DNA from: Lederbergia citrea
GTDB lineage: Bacteria > Bacillota > Bacilli > Bacillales > Bacillaceae_C
Direction of reading: 5' to 3'
Length of the DNA stretch: 64,000 nt
Assembly: GCF_018343525.1 (NCBI RefSeq)
Contig: NZ_JAGYPH010000002.1
Location: 186,001-250,000 of the forward strand
Under the pieces are notes generated by a model. It was not told the DNA's origin. It saw only the letters and a program-made list of their open reading frames with translations, and searched no databases. The position numbers and the translations under genes were made by a program. Shown piece after piece: positions 16,954-26,828 of this stretch. How positions within the stretch are numbered: the stretch's first letter is position 1; the number at the start of each line of letters is the position of its first letter.

Positions 16954-18138
16954 ATGAAGCTAAGAATTTCCATGTTTTATTTAGTTTTGTACATCGGTAT
17001 GGGAAGTTTTATGCCGTTTATGAGCTTGTTTTTAAATGAAAGGGGTTACGACGGGGCTACGATTGGAATCATCCTTGCGGCGGGCTCGTTAACCGGCATT
17101 GCCGCCCAACCTATATTTGGTTTGATTAACGACGCTGCGCGGGATTATCGGACGTTGCTGAAGGTATCGTCATTTCTATCTGCTATTGTGGCATTTGGAT
17201 TTATCTTTAGTCATGCTTTTATTCCGATGATCATCACCGCCATCATCTTCTCGTTCCTCAATACGCCTGCAGGTACGATTGTAGATGCCATTACAGTTGA
17301 GAATGGGCCTAAGTTCGGTTTTACTTTTGGACAGGTCCGTCTATGGGGGGCATTGGGTTTTGCCTTCGTTACGGTTATTGCTGGTTATGTTTATAGCGCG
17401 ATTGGCTACCATTATAGTTTTTTAGCATTTTCATTCTTTTCTATCATCATGTTTTTATTAATGTTTACCTTTCCAAAATTGGAAAGAGCGAAAAGACCAG
17501 CAGTACTTGGGAAAGAGGTACTTGGCGCATTATTCACGAATTGGCATTTCGGTTTGTTTTTAGGAATCACCTTGCTGATTTCGGGGTCGGTTACTATGAA
17601 CTTCAGTTATTTGCCGATTTATTTTCAAAAATTGAATTATCCCGTTGATCTAGTTGGTTGGAACTTTACCATAGCAGCGGTTGTAGAGATTCCACTTTTC
17701 TGGCTTTCCGCAAAGTTAATTCGCCGTATTGGCTTGTTTCCGATGTTAATCCTCGGTATCTTTGCGTATGCCATTAAGTACATCGTGATGGGCTTTGCGC
17801 CTCCGGTCGGTGTGGTATTATCCTTACAGGCATTGGACGGATTGGCTTTCGCATTTTACTTCAGTTCGGCTGTGGAGATTGTGAATCTGATGGCGCCAAA
17901 ACATGCGAAGGCTACAGCTCAAACCTTATTTGCGGCAGCTGGTGGGATTGCAGGCATTGTTGGGAACGTCGTAGGAGGCTTGATCGTCGATCAACAAGGA
18001 CCACAGTATCTCTTCTTGTTGATGGGGGGAATCGTGCTCCTTGGAACACTATTGTTCATCTTTTTTCCTGGAAAACGAAAGTATCAGCTTGTTATAAATG
18101 ATACGAATGGAACCGAGGATACGAGTATGAGTCACTAG
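16954..18138 (+). CDS. MFS transporter, LacY/HcaT-like group
   Basis: 394 residues, about 12 hydrophobic segments. The N-terminus (MFYLVLYIGMGSFMPFMSLF) and the QPIFGLINDAARDYR loop resemble the MFS_1-like family that includes nucleoside:proton and 3-phenylpropionate transporters. The substrate cannot be read from sequence. It stands alone between the thiamine terminator and the lysine riboswitch. The upstream 205 bp hold a small palindrome (GTCAATTGAC, about 16882-16891) of unknown meaning. Start at ATG with a weak GGATGGTG site. Confidence 0.85.
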   Translation: MKLRISMFYLVLYIGMGSFMPFMSLFLNERGYDGATIGIILAAGSLTGIAAQPIFGLINDAARDYRTLLKVSSFLSAIVAFGFIFSHAFIPMIITAIIFSFLNTPAGTIVDAITVENGPKFGFTFGQVRLWGALGFAFVTVIAGYVYSAIGYHYSFLAFSFFSIIMFLLMFTFPKLERAKRPAVLGKEVLGALFTNWHFGLFLGITLLISGSVTMNFSYLPIYFQKLNYPVDLVGWNFTIAAVVEIPLFWLSAKLIRRIGLFPMLILGIFAYAIKYIVMGFAPPVGVVLSLQALDGLAFAFYFSSAVEIVNLMAPKHAKATAQTLFAAAGGIAGIVGNVVGGLIVDQQGPQYLFLLMGGIVLLGTLLFIFFPGKRKYQLVINDTNGTEDTSMSH

Positions 18139-18175
18139 ATATTCAGCTTAGTAGGCAATAATACTCATAGTCTGG

Positions 18176-18204
18176 TTGACGGATAAATTATGTTATTGTA
18201 AACT
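18176..18204 (+). promoter_or_regulatory. Candidate promoter for the lysine riboswitch transcript
   Basis: TTGACG (18176-18181), a 17-bp spacer and TAAACT (18199-18204), about 40 bp before the aptamer. Confidence 0.5.
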
Positions 18205-18246
18205 ATTGACTATGTATCACAATTGAATAAGACCTCACTTTTACGG

Positions 18247-18425
18247 GTGAGGTAGAGGCGCGGTATTTAACAGTCCTTAAAGGAGTTTGAGAATCTGTGA
18301 TTTTAAGGAGAAGGAAATACCGCCGAAGTTTGTAATATTTCTCTGTATTACTTGCTGGGTCTGCAGTTAAGAGCTGCAGGACTGTCTCAATAAACGTCCT
18401 GGTTTATTGAGGTGTACTATCTCAT
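18247..18425 (+). ncRNA. Lysine riboswitch (L box)
   Basis: The conserved core is plain: GTGAGGTAGAGGCGCGGTA, AGGAGAAGGAAATACCGCCGAAG in parts, TTGCTGGGTCTGCAG, GCAGGACTGTC, and closing CTATCTCAT that pairs with GTGAGGTAG. An upstream hairpin (ACCTCAC / GTGAGGT, 18232-18253) could compete with the closing stem. A terminator follows, so lysine should switch off the downstream ABC transporter. Confidence 0.95.
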
Positions 18426-18447
18426 ATGGAAAAAAGAAGAGGATTTA

Positions 18448-18498
18448 GGACAATTATACGACCTGAGTTCATTTCAGGACGTATAATTGTCCTTTTTT
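18448..18498 (+). terminator. Lysine riboswitch terminator
   Basis: GGACAATTATACG / CGTATAATTGTCC stem with an inner CCTGA/TCAGG helix and a run of T. Confidence 0.95.
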
Positions 18499-18541
18499 AG
18501 TTTTTAAAAACATAAACCTATTAAAAAGGAGAGAAGTAACC

Positions 18542-19381
18542 ATGAGGAAAAAATCATCCATAGTTATAACGATGTTCCTTTCAGTCATTTTGCTGTTAGC
18601 AGCATGCGGAACTGGCGGTTCAGAAAAAACAGGTTCATCTTCAAAAAAGGAAACATTTAAAGTAGGTATGGAAGCTGGCTATGCACCATTCAACTGGACG
18701 CAAATGGACGATGCAAACGGCGCGGTTAAAATTTCTGGCAACGCGGAATATGCTGGTGGATATGATTTAGAAATCGCCAAAAAGATTGCGGAACATTTAG
18801 GAAAAGAATTAGTCATTGTGAAAACGGAATGGGACGGCCTTGTACCATCGTTAACTTCAGGCAAAATCGATGCGATTATTGCCGGAATGTCACCAACAGA
18901 AGACCGTAAAAAGACAATCGACTTCTCGGATATTTACTACACATCCAATTTAGTGATGGTTGTAAAAAATGGCGGGGCATATGAAGATGCTACTTCTATT
19001 CAAGACTTTAAAGGAGCAAAAATTACTGCTCAATTAAATACATTCCACTATTCAGTCATCGATCAAATTGAAGGAGTCGTTAAAGAGACAGCGATGGATA
19101 ACTTCCCGGCAATGAGGGTTGCGCTGGAATCGGGCATGATTGACGGATACGTGACAGAGCGTCCAGAAGCGGTTAGTGCTTCCGCGGCCAACGAAAACTT
19201 CGCCATGGTAGAATTTACAGATGGCTTTGTTACATCTCCTGAAGATACTGCAATTGCTGTCGGACTTAAAAAAGGTAGTGAATTAACGGATAAAATCAAT
19301 GAAGCTTTGAAAGCCATCTCTGAAGAAGAACGTCAAAACATGATGGATACTGCCATTAAAAATCAACCAGCTGCAGAATAA
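18542..19381 (+). CDS. Lysine-type amino acid ABC transporter, substrate-binding lipoprotein
   Basis: 279 residues. Lipoprotein signal with lipobox LLAAC (Cys22), then a class 3 solute-binding fold: FKVGMEAGYAPFNW, GGYDLEIAKKIAEHLG, TEWDGLVPSLTSGKIDAI and the Asp-containing hinge. It captures a basic amino acid outside the membrane. The lysine riboswitch upstream makes lysine the most likely ligand. Followed by its permease and ATPase, with a hairpin between this gene and the permease. Confidence 0.93.
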   Translation: MRKKSSIVITMFLSVILLLAACGTGGSEKTGSSSKKETFKVGMEAGYAPFNWTQMDDANGAVKISGNAEYAGGYDLEIAKKIAEHLGKELVIVKTEWDGLVPSLTSGKIDAIIAGMSPTEDRKKTIDFSDIYYTSNLVMVVKNGGAYEDATSIQDFKGAKITAQLNTFHYSVIDQIEGVVKETAMDNFPAMRVALESGMIDGYVTERPEAVSASAANENFAMVEFTDGFVTSPEDTAIAVGLKKGSELTDKINEALKAISEEERQNMMDTAIKNQPAAE

Positions 19382-19393
19382 TGAGTAATTGAT

Positions 19394-19424
19394 ACCGGCT
19401 GCTTCCTTTTGCAGTCGGTTTTTG
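19394..19424 (+). terminator. Intra-operon hairpin between binding protein and permease
   Basis: ACCGGCTGC / GCAGTCGGT with a T-rich tail. Such a leaky terminator would give more binding protein than membrane components. Confidence 0.6.
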
Positions 19425-19427
19425 GAA

Positions 19428-19441
19428 TGTGAGCGCTTGCG
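19428..19441 (+). promoter_or_regulatory. Weak cre-like sequence
   Basis: TGTGAGCGCTTGCG matches the CcpA site TGWAARCGYTWWCA at about 11 of 14 positions. It lies between the binding protein and permease genes. Could be chance. Confidence 0.25.
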
Positions 19442-19467
19442 CTTTTCTTTAAAATAGGAGGAATATG

Positions 19468-20187
19468 ATGAGTTTTGAATGGTTCATAAATATTATTACT
19501 AACTACTGGCCAATGTTCCTTCGTGGAGCGGGGATGACCCTTTTCATCTCAACCATTGGAACAATTGTTGGCGCAATCATCGGGTTAATTATCGGGATGA
19601 TTCATACGATTCCGACACCGGAGCGAAAAGCAAAAAGAGGTATTCTTAAAGTTATTCATGTGATTCTCTCTTTTTATGTGGAATTTTTCCGTGGTACTCC
19701 GATGATTGTACAAGCGATGGTCATTTTTTACGGGACGGCTTTAGCTTTTGGTTTCGACATGGACCGAACCTTTGCGGCCTTGTTGATCGTATCGATTAAT
19801 ACAGGAGCATATATGGCGGAAATCGTTCGTGGAGGGATCATTTCTGTCGACAAAGGGCAGTTTGAAGCCTCTCAAGCAATTGGCATGAATCACGTGCAAA
19901 CGATGATGAACATTGTTTTACCACAAGTCCTACGCAATATCTTACCAGCAACGACCAATCAATATATTATTAATATTAAAGATACGTCAGTCTTAAACGT
20001 TATAGGTGTAACGGAATTATATTTCCAAACAAAATCGATTGCAGGCAACAACTATCGCTATTTTGAATCATTTTTTGTAACGTGTGTCCTATATCTCGTC
20101 ATGACGTTTACAGTATCATTAATTTTGCGTTATTTGGAGAGAAGATTGGACGGAAAAGAAAACTACAATATGGTTACTAAATCATAA
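19468..20187 (+). CDS. Amino acid ABC transporter permease
   Basis: 239 residues, HisM/GlnP type with about five membrane segments and the EAA loop ([19 protein letters not shown], about 135-153) that contacts the ATPase. [10 protein letters not shown] near residue 73 is typical of polar amino acid permeases. Two adjacent ATGs exist (19465, 19468); the second is better spaced from AGGAGG. It pairs with itself or with a like subunit in the membrane for lysine uptake. Confidence 0.93.
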   Translation: MSFEWFINIITNYWPMFLRGAGMTLFISTIGTIVGAIIGLIIGMIHTIPTPERKAKRGILKVIHVILSFYVEFFRGTPMIVQAMVIFYGTALAFGFDMDRTFAALLIVSINTGAYMAEIVRGGIISVDKGQFEASQAIGMNHVQTMMNIVLPQVLRNILPATTNQYIINIKDTSVLNVIGVTELYFQTKSIAGNNYRYFESFFVTCVLYLVMTFTVSLILRYLERRLDGKENYNMVTKS

Positions 20188-20204
20188 ACAAAGGAGGAGA
20201 ACAT

Positions 20205-20945
20205 ATGGAAACAGTCATCGATATCCAGCATTTAAGCAAATCCTTTGGATCGCATGAAGTATTAAAGGACATTGATTTTTCAGTAAAAAAAGGCGAAGTG
20301 GTTTGCGTCATTGGTTCATCTGGATCTGGGAAATCTACCCTTCTGCGTTGTATTAATCTATTAGAAAAACCAAGCGGCGGCCAAATTATTTATCATAATG
20401 AAAATATTTTAGACGACAAGCATGATATCCATGCTTATCGCAGAAAATTAGGGATGGTTTTCCAGCAATTTAACTTATTTAATAATCATAATGTGCTAAA
20501 CAATTGTGTTGTTGGCCAAGTGAAAGTATTAAAGCGTTCCAAAGCGGAAGCCGAAAAAATTGCGATGAAATATTTGAAAGTCGTGGGGATGGATCAATAC
20601 ATCAACGCCAAACCGCGCCAACTTTCAGGCGGCCAAAAACAACGTGTAGCGATAGCGAGAGCACTTTCGATGGAGCCCGATGTCATGTTGTTTGATGAGC
20701 CTACATCTGCCCTTGACCCTGAAATGGTCGGTGAAGTGCTGAAAGTAATGAAGGAATTGGCCGAAACAGGCCTTACGATGTTAATTGTCACCCATGAAAT
20801 GGAATTTGCAAAGGAAGTTTCTGACCGGGTTGTATTTATGGATAAAGGTGTAATCGCAGAAGAAGGAAGCCCGGAGCAAATTTTCAATCATCCAACCGAA
20901 GAACGGACGAGAGAATTTTTAAAACGGACTTTAATCAAGGTATAA
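20205..20945 (+). CDS. Amino acid ABC transporter ATP-binding protein
   Basis: 246 residues, GlnQ/HisP type. Walker [10 protein letters not shown] (37-45), Q-loop VFQQFNLF, signature LSGGQKQR, Walker [13 protein letters not shown], and H-loop VTHEM are intact. RBS AAAGGAGGAG. Last gene of the lysine-riboswitch operon. Confidence 0.95.
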   Translation: METVIDIQHLSKSFGSHEVLKDIDFSVKKGEVVCVIGSSGSGKSTLLRCINLLEKPSGGQIIYHNENILDDKHDIHAYRRKLGMVFQQFNLFNNHNVLNNCVVGQVKVLKRSKAEAEKIAMKYLKVVGMDQYINAKPRQLSGGQKQRVAIARALSMEPDVMLFDEPTSALDPEMVGEVLKVMKELAETGLTMLIVTHEMEFAKEVSDRVVFMDKGVIAEEGSPEQIFNHPTEERTREFLKRTLIKV

Positions 20946-20986
20946 CTTGTCCAAGCTAATAGGTAATGGAAATATTGATTTTAACG

Positions 20987-21018
20987 AGCACCGGGAAATA
21001 TAATCCCGGTGCTTATTT
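20987..21018 (+). terminator. Terminator of the lysine transporter operon
   Basis: AGCACCGGGA / TCCCGGTGCT stem followed by TATTTTAT. About 80 bp further on, 21094-21114, is a second short hairpin (GTTCG-t-GTCG / CGACGAAC) of unknown role ahead of the SNF2 gene. Confidence 0.85.
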
Positions 21019-21187
21019 TATAAATTGTAGAGCAGGTGAACAGGTCCGCTAAAAATATTGGAGAAATAAATCTTTTCCTGGGAAATAATGTGGGTTCGTG
21101 TCGAAGCGACGAACGAGATCATCCTCGACCTGTGTTACAATTATTTTAACTAGGTTGTGGCAAATTATTTAGAAAGGAGGCGTCGAG

Positions 21188-24100
21188 ATGAAGCTTAAAC
21201 TGAATCATGACATCATTCGAGAATTATGCGGATCCGTCTCCTTTAAAAAAGGGGACTCTTTTTATCGTGCCAATAAGGTGACGTTTGAAAAATATAGAGA
21301 GGATGAGTGTACGGTAATCGTAAAGGGTGGGGAAGATTTCCGTGTTTCGATTGCGTGCAAGGGTGCCGGTAAGTTTCAAACGGCATGTAGCTGTCCAAAA
21401 CTGCCGTCCTTTACAAATGATTGCCAGCATATAGCCGCGGTTTTGCTGGCCTTGTATGACCATCAGCAAAAAGGAACTACCCCTATTGTGTCAGACAAAC
21501 CAGATGCACTGACGGAAGGACTGCTGACCCTGTTTAATGAACAGCCAGCCAGGGCAAGCGGCAGCCAGTCTTATTTTGAAAATAGACAAGTGCTTCAACC
21601 AAGTTTTACCTGTAAACCGGTAGCAATTGGGAAAGGGCAAAATTTGTTGGGCTTGGAAATGGAAGTAGATACTATTCCAATCTTAAATGTCAGGGAATTT
21701 CTTGCAAGTGTGGGAGAAGGCAGACCCTACAGTCTTTCTGCCACGATGACTTATGATTCGAATTCGCATTGTTTTCAAGCAGAAACGGATGCTATCATTC
21801 GTCAGCTCATCCAAGTGGAGAAGGATGAAAAGGCGTTTGTAGCTACCTTGGCCAATCAAGCGGACGGTACGATCAGTCCATCCATGCTGCTCATCCCACC
21901 TTCTTCCTGGGAAAGATTGATTTCCTTGCTTGTAAATACCCCTATGGTAAAACTTGCATACCGAGAAAACCTGTACGAAGGCTTACATTTATCCGAACAA
22001 AAACTCCCTTTGCTGTTTAATTTTTCAGAGACAGAGGGCGAAGACTACGAGTTGAAGGTTGCTGGCCTGAAACATGTCATTGTTCTAGAGCCTTACCAAA
22101 CGGTATTATCCGGCGGAAATGTGGTTCGTCTTAATGAGGAGGACTGCAATCGCCTTTCCGAGCTGAAGCGGATGCTTGATCGTTCAAGGACGAATCGAAT
22201 TCCAATTTCGCCACAGCAATTGAGCTTTTTTCTGGAAAAAGTCGTTCCGGGGTTAAAGAAGCTTGGGGATGTTAACATTTCTCCATTGATTTCTAGCCAA
22301 TTTTTAAAGACCCCGCTCATAGCAAAGCTTTATTTGGATCGGCTCAAAAATCGCCTCCTTGCCGGATTGGAGTTTCATTATGAACATGTGGTTGTAAATC
22401 CACTTATGGACCGGGAACTCCCGGCTAACTCTGGACTTGTTCGGGATGTGGACAAGGAGGAGGAGATCTTGGAGCTGATGGAATCAAGCCTCTTCGCCAA
22501 GACGGAAGGTGGTTACTTTTTACATAATGAGGAATTGGAATATGAGTTTTTATACCATGTTATTCCAAAATTGCAGCCGCTTGTACAGATCTATGCAACA
22601 ACAGCTATTAAGAATCGGATTTTTAAAGGAAACGCCTTTCCAAAGATGAGGATCAAGGTTAAAAGGGAGCGGACCAATTGGCTGGAATTCAAATTTGAAA
22701 TGGATGGGATTCGGGATCATGAAATTCGGGAAGTGCTCGCAGCCTTGGAAGAGAAGCGGAAATATTACCGTTTGCGTAATGGGTCCTTGCTCTCACTGGA
22801 AACAAGGGAAATGGAGGAAATCCAGCGTTTTTTGCATTCTTTGCCTGTGGAACAACCAGATTTTGAGCAAGGTATCGATCTTCCCATCATCGAAGGACTA
22901 CGGCTTCTAGAATCCATCGAGGATGAGCAGCAGCTTTTTACGATGGAGGAATCCTTTCGAAAGTTTTTGCAAAATCTTTGCAATCCGAATGAGATGGATT
23001 TTACAGTGCCCGAATTATTAGACCCGACACTACGGGATTATCAAAGATACGGGTATAAATGGATGAAGACACTTTCTGCCTATGGTTTCGGAGGGATTTT
23101 GGCTGATGATATGGGATTAGGAAAAACGCTGCAAAGCATTACCTATATTTTATCAGAGCTACCTGAAATCCGAAAAAGTAAGCAGCCTGTCCTGATTGTA
23201 TGTCCATCTTCTTTAACGTATAACTGGTTGAATGAATTGGCTAAGTTTACGCCGAACATACAAGCCATGATTGTTGATGGAGTGATCAAAGCGAGGGTCG
23301 AGAAAAGAAAAGAGGCCATGCAGCAGGATGTCATCATTACATCCTATCCATTACTAGTCAAAGACAGGCAATGGTTCGAGAAGCAAGCGTTTCACACCAT
23401 CTTTTTTGATGAAGCCCAAGCTTTTAAAAATCCTGCCACCCAAACGGCGAAAGCGGTGAAAAGGTTACAGGCAAGGGTGCGCTTTGCACTCTCAGGAACT
23501 CCAGTTGAAAATGCATTGGAGGAGCTATGGTCGATTTTCTATGTAGTTTTCCCCGATCTTTTTAAAGGCTTTAAAGAATTCAGCAATCTCCCGCGAAAAA
23601 CAATCGCCAGGAGAATTCGCCCCTTTTTACTACGCAGAATAAAGGAAGACGTGCTGTCAGAGCTTCCCGAAAAGATGGAGCAGCTCGTATCTATGGAATT
23701 GCTGCCTGAGCAGAAAAAGCTATATGCGGCTTATTTGGCGAAACTCCGCCATGATACGTTAAAACATCTCAACAAAGAGACGATTCGAAAAAATCGAATC
23801 AAGATCCTCGCTGGTTTAACCCGGCTTCGGCAGATTTGCTGCCATCCTTCCCTATTCGTAGACGGCTATCAAGGGAGCTCGGCGAAAATGGAACAGCTAC
23901 TGCAGATTGTCGAGGAATCAAGAATTTCTGGAAGAAGGGTATTGATCTTCTCTCAGTTTACGAAAATGTTAGGTTTGATTGGGAGTGAATTAGCCGGACG
24001 CGGGCATGCTTTTTTCTACCTTGACGGGCAAACTCCTGCAGAGGATCGGGTGAATATGTGCCAGCGCTTTAATGAGGGCGAAGGACAGTTTTTCCTGATC

Positions 24101-24388
24101 TCGTTAAAAGCAGGTGGAACCGGCCTTAATCTGACTGGCGCCGATACGGTGATTCTGTATGACCTTTGGTGGAATCCTGCTGTAGAAGAGCAAGCGGCTG
24201 ACCGGGCCCACCGCATCGGCCAGACAAATGTAGTCCAGGTAATCAAGCTTGTTGCCCGCGGTACCATTGAAGAAAAAATCAACGAGCTCCAAGAAAAAAA
24301 GAAACATCTCATTGAAGAAATTATCGATCCGAAAGAAAAAATGCTAGCCAGTCTTACTGAAGAGGATATCCGGGAAATATTAAGGTAG
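21188..24388 (+). CDS. SNF2-family helicase with N-terminal SWIM zinc finger
   Basis: 1,066 residues. SWIM finger near residues 58-90 (CSC...CQH pattern), a long bacterial SNF2-associated middle region, then the two RecA-like lobes: DDMGLGKT (about 640), DEAQ (about 741), SGTPVEN, DGQTPAEDR, LKAGGTGLNLT and QAADRAHRIGQT. Such proteins translocate on double-stranded DNA and may remodel nucleoprotein; the bacterial role is mostly unknown. RBS AAAGGAGGCG. Complete and uninterrupted. Two small genes follow closely. Codon use resembles neighbours. Confidence 0.95.
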   Translation: MKLKLNHDIIRELCGSVSFKKGDSFYRANKVTFEKYREDECTVIVKGGEDFRVSIACKGAGKFQTACSCPKLPSFTNDCQHIAAVLLALYDHQQKGTTPIVSDKPDALTEGLLTLFNEQPARASGSQSYFENRQVLQPSFTCKPVAIGKGQNLLGLEMEVDTIPILNVREFLASVGEGRPYSLSATMTYDSNSHCFQAETDAIIRQLIQVEKDEKAFVATLANQADGTISPSMLLIPPSSWERLISLLVNTPMVKLAYRENLYEGLHLSEQKLPLLFNFSETEGEDYELKVAGLKHVIVLEPYQTVLSGGNVVRLNEEDCNRLSELKRMLDRSRTNRIPISPQQLSFFLEKVVPGLKKLGDVNISPLISSQFLKTPLIAKLYLDRLKNRLLAGLEFHYEHVVVNPLMDRELPANSGLVRDVDKEEEILELMESSLFAKTEGGYFLHNEELEYEFLYHVIPKLQPLVQIYATTAIKNRIFKGNAFPKMRIKVKRERTNWLEFKFEMDGIRDHEIREVLAALEEKRKYYRLRNGSLLSLETREMEEIQRFLHSLPVEQPDFEQGIDLPIIEGLRLLESIEDEQQLFTMEESFRKFLQNLCNPNEMDFTVPELLDPTLRDYQRYGYKWMKTLSAYGFGGILADDMGLGKTLQSITYILSELPEIRKSKQPVLIVCPSSLTYNWLNELAKFTPNIQAMIVDGVIKARVEKRKEAMQQDVIITSYPLLVKDRQWFEKQAFHTIFFDEAQAFKNPATQTAKAVKRLQARVRFALSGTPVENALEELWSIFYVVFPDLFKGFKEFSNLPRKTIARRIRPFLLRRIKEDVLSELPEKMEQLVSMELLPEQKKLYAAYLAKLRHDTLKHLNKETIRKNRIKILAGLTRLRQICCHPSLFVDGYQGSSAKMEQLLQIVEESRISGRRVLIFSQFTKMLGLIGSELAGRGHAFFYLDGQTPAEDRVNMCQRFNEGEGQFFLISLKAGGTGLNLTGADTVILYDLWWNPAVEEQAADRAHRIGQTNVVQVIKLVARGTIEEKINELQEKKKHLIEEIIDPKEKMLASLTEEDIREILR

Positions 24389-24505
24389 TAGGGAATTTTG
24401 ATAATTTCTCTTTAATTGGTTGAAGATATCGGTAATCCAATCTTTTGCTGTCTTGATAAGTGGCCAGTGTTAAACATGATCGCTAGTTTTTCTAGGAGGG
24501 GTTTT

Positions 24506-24796
24506 ATGGATTTGATAGCTGCACAGCCGTATATTACGGTTCATAGGGAAATAAATAGCATCGAACAAATTGCTTTTGAGCAAGAACAGACTATAAATTT
24601 GTTTAATGATAAGATTGTTACTCAGCAACATGAGTTTCATCTTCAGGAAGTGCTCGACATATCTTACAGGAAGATTGGCAATGAAGGGGGTCTCCTTTAT
24701 TTGCACACGAGTGCGGGCTTACACTCCTACATAGTAAAAACATCTCCTCAACAATTTATCGAATCGTTTAAGGAATATAAAAATAGCAATTACTGA
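24506..24796 (+). CDS. Small uncharacterised protein, PH-like appearance
   Basis: 96 residues, no membrane segment. Predominantly strand-rich (ITVHREINSI, TINLFNDKIV, LHTSAGLHSYIVK) ending in a helix (PQQFIESFKEYK), which recalls a small PH-like domain. I do not recognise a named family. AGGAGGG stands five bases before ATG; the frame is open 30 codons upstream but without a ribosome-binding site. It follows the SNF2 gene by 117 bp. Confidence 0.65.
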   Translation: MDLIAAQPYITVHREINSIEQIAFEQEQTINLFNDKIVTQQHEFHLQEVLDISYRKIGNEGGLLYLHTSAGLHSYIVKTSPQQFIESFKEYKNSNY

Positions 24797-24850
24797 ATAA
24801 AAGCGAACGTTAACGGAAAGATGCAGTACCGGAAAGGAGTTAGAAAACTT

Positions 24851-25042
24851 ATGAAGTATGTGAAATCACAAATGAAAAAGCTGGTTAAAGAAAATCAAGA
24901 ATTGCAAGAACGGTTACAAGAATTAATGAATGAACATGACCTTGAGAAAAACTTTGCGCTTAAAGCTTTGTACCATTCAGAAGTTGCCGGAGATGGAGAG
25001 TATCGGTTAGACTACCAAGCACTTGACCAGCCCAAAGGGTAG
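24851..25042 (+). CDS. Small coiled-coil protein
   Basis: 63 residues, basic then acidic. Residues 1-40 form a heptad-rich helix (MKKLVKENQELQERLQELMNE region). The tail carries EYRLDYQALDQ. No family recognised. GGAAAGGAGT lies about ten bases before the ATG, a long spacing, so the start is uncertain; an ATG ten codons upstream is the alternative. Confidence 0.55.
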   Translation: MKYVKSQMKKLVKENQELQERLQELMNEHDLEKNFALKALYHSEVAGDGEYRLDYQALDQPKG

Positions 25043-25127
25043 GTCGCTTTTTCTAAGGAGTCATTGCGATAATGGTATCCGGAATAATTAATCATATTGA
25101 AAAATACACCAATAAAAGAGGCTTGTT

Positions 25128-26573
25128 ATGTCTAAAGGAAGTTTTAAACAATATCAATTAAGTGATGAAATAACCAATGCGCTCAACAGCTTACAATATA
25201 AAAATCCAACGGAAGTACAGAGTAAAGTCATACCTCTTGTGTTAGAGAGGAAGGATCTTGTTGTGAAATCGCAAACGGGAAGTGGTAAGACGGCAGCGTT
25301 CGGAATTCCTATTTGTGATTTGATCGATTGGAAGGAAAATAAACCTCAAGCGTTGATTTTGACACCAACGAGGGAACTAGCTGTTCAAGTGAAAGAAGAT
25401 ATTTCAAACATAGGCCGATTTAAACGAATAAAAGCAGCGGCGGTTTATGGAAAACAACCTTTTGCCATCCAAAAAACAGAATTAAAGCAAAAAACACATG
25501 TGGTCGTTGGTACTCCTGGTCGCGTGTTTGATCATATTGAAAGAGGTACGCTGTCCTTAGAACGGATTGGCTATCTTGTTATTGATGAAGCTGACGAAAT
25601 GTTAAAAATGGGATTTATCGAACAAGTAGAAGCCATCATAAAAGAGTTACCGCGAAATCGAGTGACAATGTTATTTTCGGCTACTTTGCCGGACGAAGTC
25701 AAAAACTTATCAGTTAAGTACATGAAAACACCTATCGATATTGAGATAAAAGCCGCGGGACTCACGACAGATACAATCGAGCATTCTCTTATTAATGTGC
25801 CTGAGGCAAATAAATTTTCTATGCTTAAAGATGTAACGACTGTAGAAAATCCGGATAGTTGCATCATTTTTTGTCGAACAAAGGATCGAGTAGACACTGT
25901 TTGTGAACAGTTAATTGATTCAGGTTACAGCTGTGACAAAATTCATGGAGGCATGTTCCAAGACGATCGGCTTGATGTGATGAATGATTTCAAAAGGGGA
26001 GAATTTCGTTATTTAATTGCTACAGATGTGGCAGCTAGAGGAATTGATATTGATAATATTACACATGTTATCAACTATGATCTCCCATTAGAGAATGAAA
26101 GCTATGTCCATCGTACAGGAAGAACTGGGCGGGCTGGCCAACAGGGGAAAGCCATTACGTTTGTTACACCATTTGAAGATCGGTTTTTAAGTGAAATAGA
26201 AGAATATATTGGCTTTAAGATTCCGAACATGACTGCCCCATCAAAAGAGGAAGTTTCAAATAAGAAATCTGCCTTTGAAGCAAAAATGAAGGTTGAACCA
26301 ACGATTAAAAAAGCAAAAAATGAACATCTAAACAAAAAAATCATGAAGCTATACTTTAATGGTGGTAAGAAAAAGAAGCTTAGAGCAGTAGATTTTGTAG
26401 GGACGATTGCTAAAATTGAAGGCGTAACAGTTGAGGATATTGGCATCATTACAATACTGGATACCGTTTCTTATGTTGAAATATTCAATGGCAAAGGTCC
26501 GATGGTGCTGAAAGAGATGAAGAATACGAAAATAAAAGGTAAGTTGTTAAAAGTATCTGAAGCGAAGAAATGA
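25128..26573 (+). CDS. dbpA: ATP-dependent RNA helicase DbpA/YxiN
   Basis: 481 residues, same size as B. subtilis YxiN. DEAD-box core: SQTGSGKT (motif I), PTRELA, TPGR, DEAD in [12 protein letters not shown], and HRTGRTGR. The C-terminal about 75 residues form the DbpA RNA-binding domain that recognises hairpin 92 of 23S rRNA, so it acts in late 50S assembly. Preceding region 25043-25127 shows no clear promoter. RBS AGAGG. Confidence 0.95.
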   Translation: MSKGSFKQYQLSDEITNALNSLQYKNPTEVQSKVIPLVLERKDLVVKSQTGSGKTAAFGIPICDLIDWKENKPQALILTPTRELAVQVKEDISNIGRFKRIKAAAVYGKQPFAIQKTELKQKTHVVVGTPGRVFDHIERGTLSLERIGYLVIDEADEMLKMGFIEQVEAIIKELPRNRVTMLFSATLPDEVKNLSVKYMKTPIDIEIKAAGLTTDTIEHSLINVPEANKFSMLKDVTTVENPDSCIIFCRTKDRVDTVCEQLIDSGYSCDKIHGGMFQDDRLDVMNDFKRGEFRYLIATDVAARGIDIDNITHVINYDLPLENESYVHRTGRTGRAGQQGKAITFVTPFEDRFLSEIEEYIGFKIPNMTAPSKEEVSNKKSAFEAKMKVEPTIKKAKNEHLNKKIMKLYFNGGKKKKLRAVDFVGTIAKIEGVTVEDIGIITILDTVSYVEIFNGKGPMVLKEMKNTKIKGKLLKVSEAKK

Positions 26574-26615
26574 CAGTTGCTAATCACGTGTAATACAAAA
26601 GAATATGAAAGAGCT

Positions 26616-26645
26616 AAGGTGACTATAACAGGTCACCTTTATTTC
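26616..26645 (+). terminator. Terminator after dbpA
   Basis: AAGGTGAC / GTCACCTT stem followed by a T-rich tail. Confidence 0.75.
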
Positions 26646-26746
26646 GTATATACATAAAAGTAAGTAATCATTTAACTGGTAGGGAAAATTATAGATGTGA
26701 TTTTGCGCTTTAGCACAGTGGGGGACAGGCACCTATTAAAAAAATC

Positions 26747-26779
26747 TTGACAAAATTAGTTAAACTGTTTAAAGTTTAG
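26747..26779 (+). promoter_or_regulatory. Promoter and overlapping MarR-type operator
   Basis: TTGACA (26747-26752), 17-bp spacer, TAAAGT (26770-26775). The inverted repeat TTAAACT..AGTTTAG (about 26760-26779) covers the -10, as expected for autorepression by the MarR protein coded 50 bp downstream. Confidence 0.65.
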
Positions 26780-26828
26780 TTTGTTCAATAATTAATTCAT
26801 TTAACTATACCTCAAGGAGGAGGAACAA

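Noticed and set aside
18232-18253. Independent terminator before the lysine aptamer
   Set aside because: The hairpin has no T run and shares its right arm with the aptamer's closing stem.
24416-24505. N-terminal extension of the 96-residue protein
   Set aside because: The frame is open but no ribosome-binding site precedes the earlier start, while AGGAGGG precedes the ATG at 24506.
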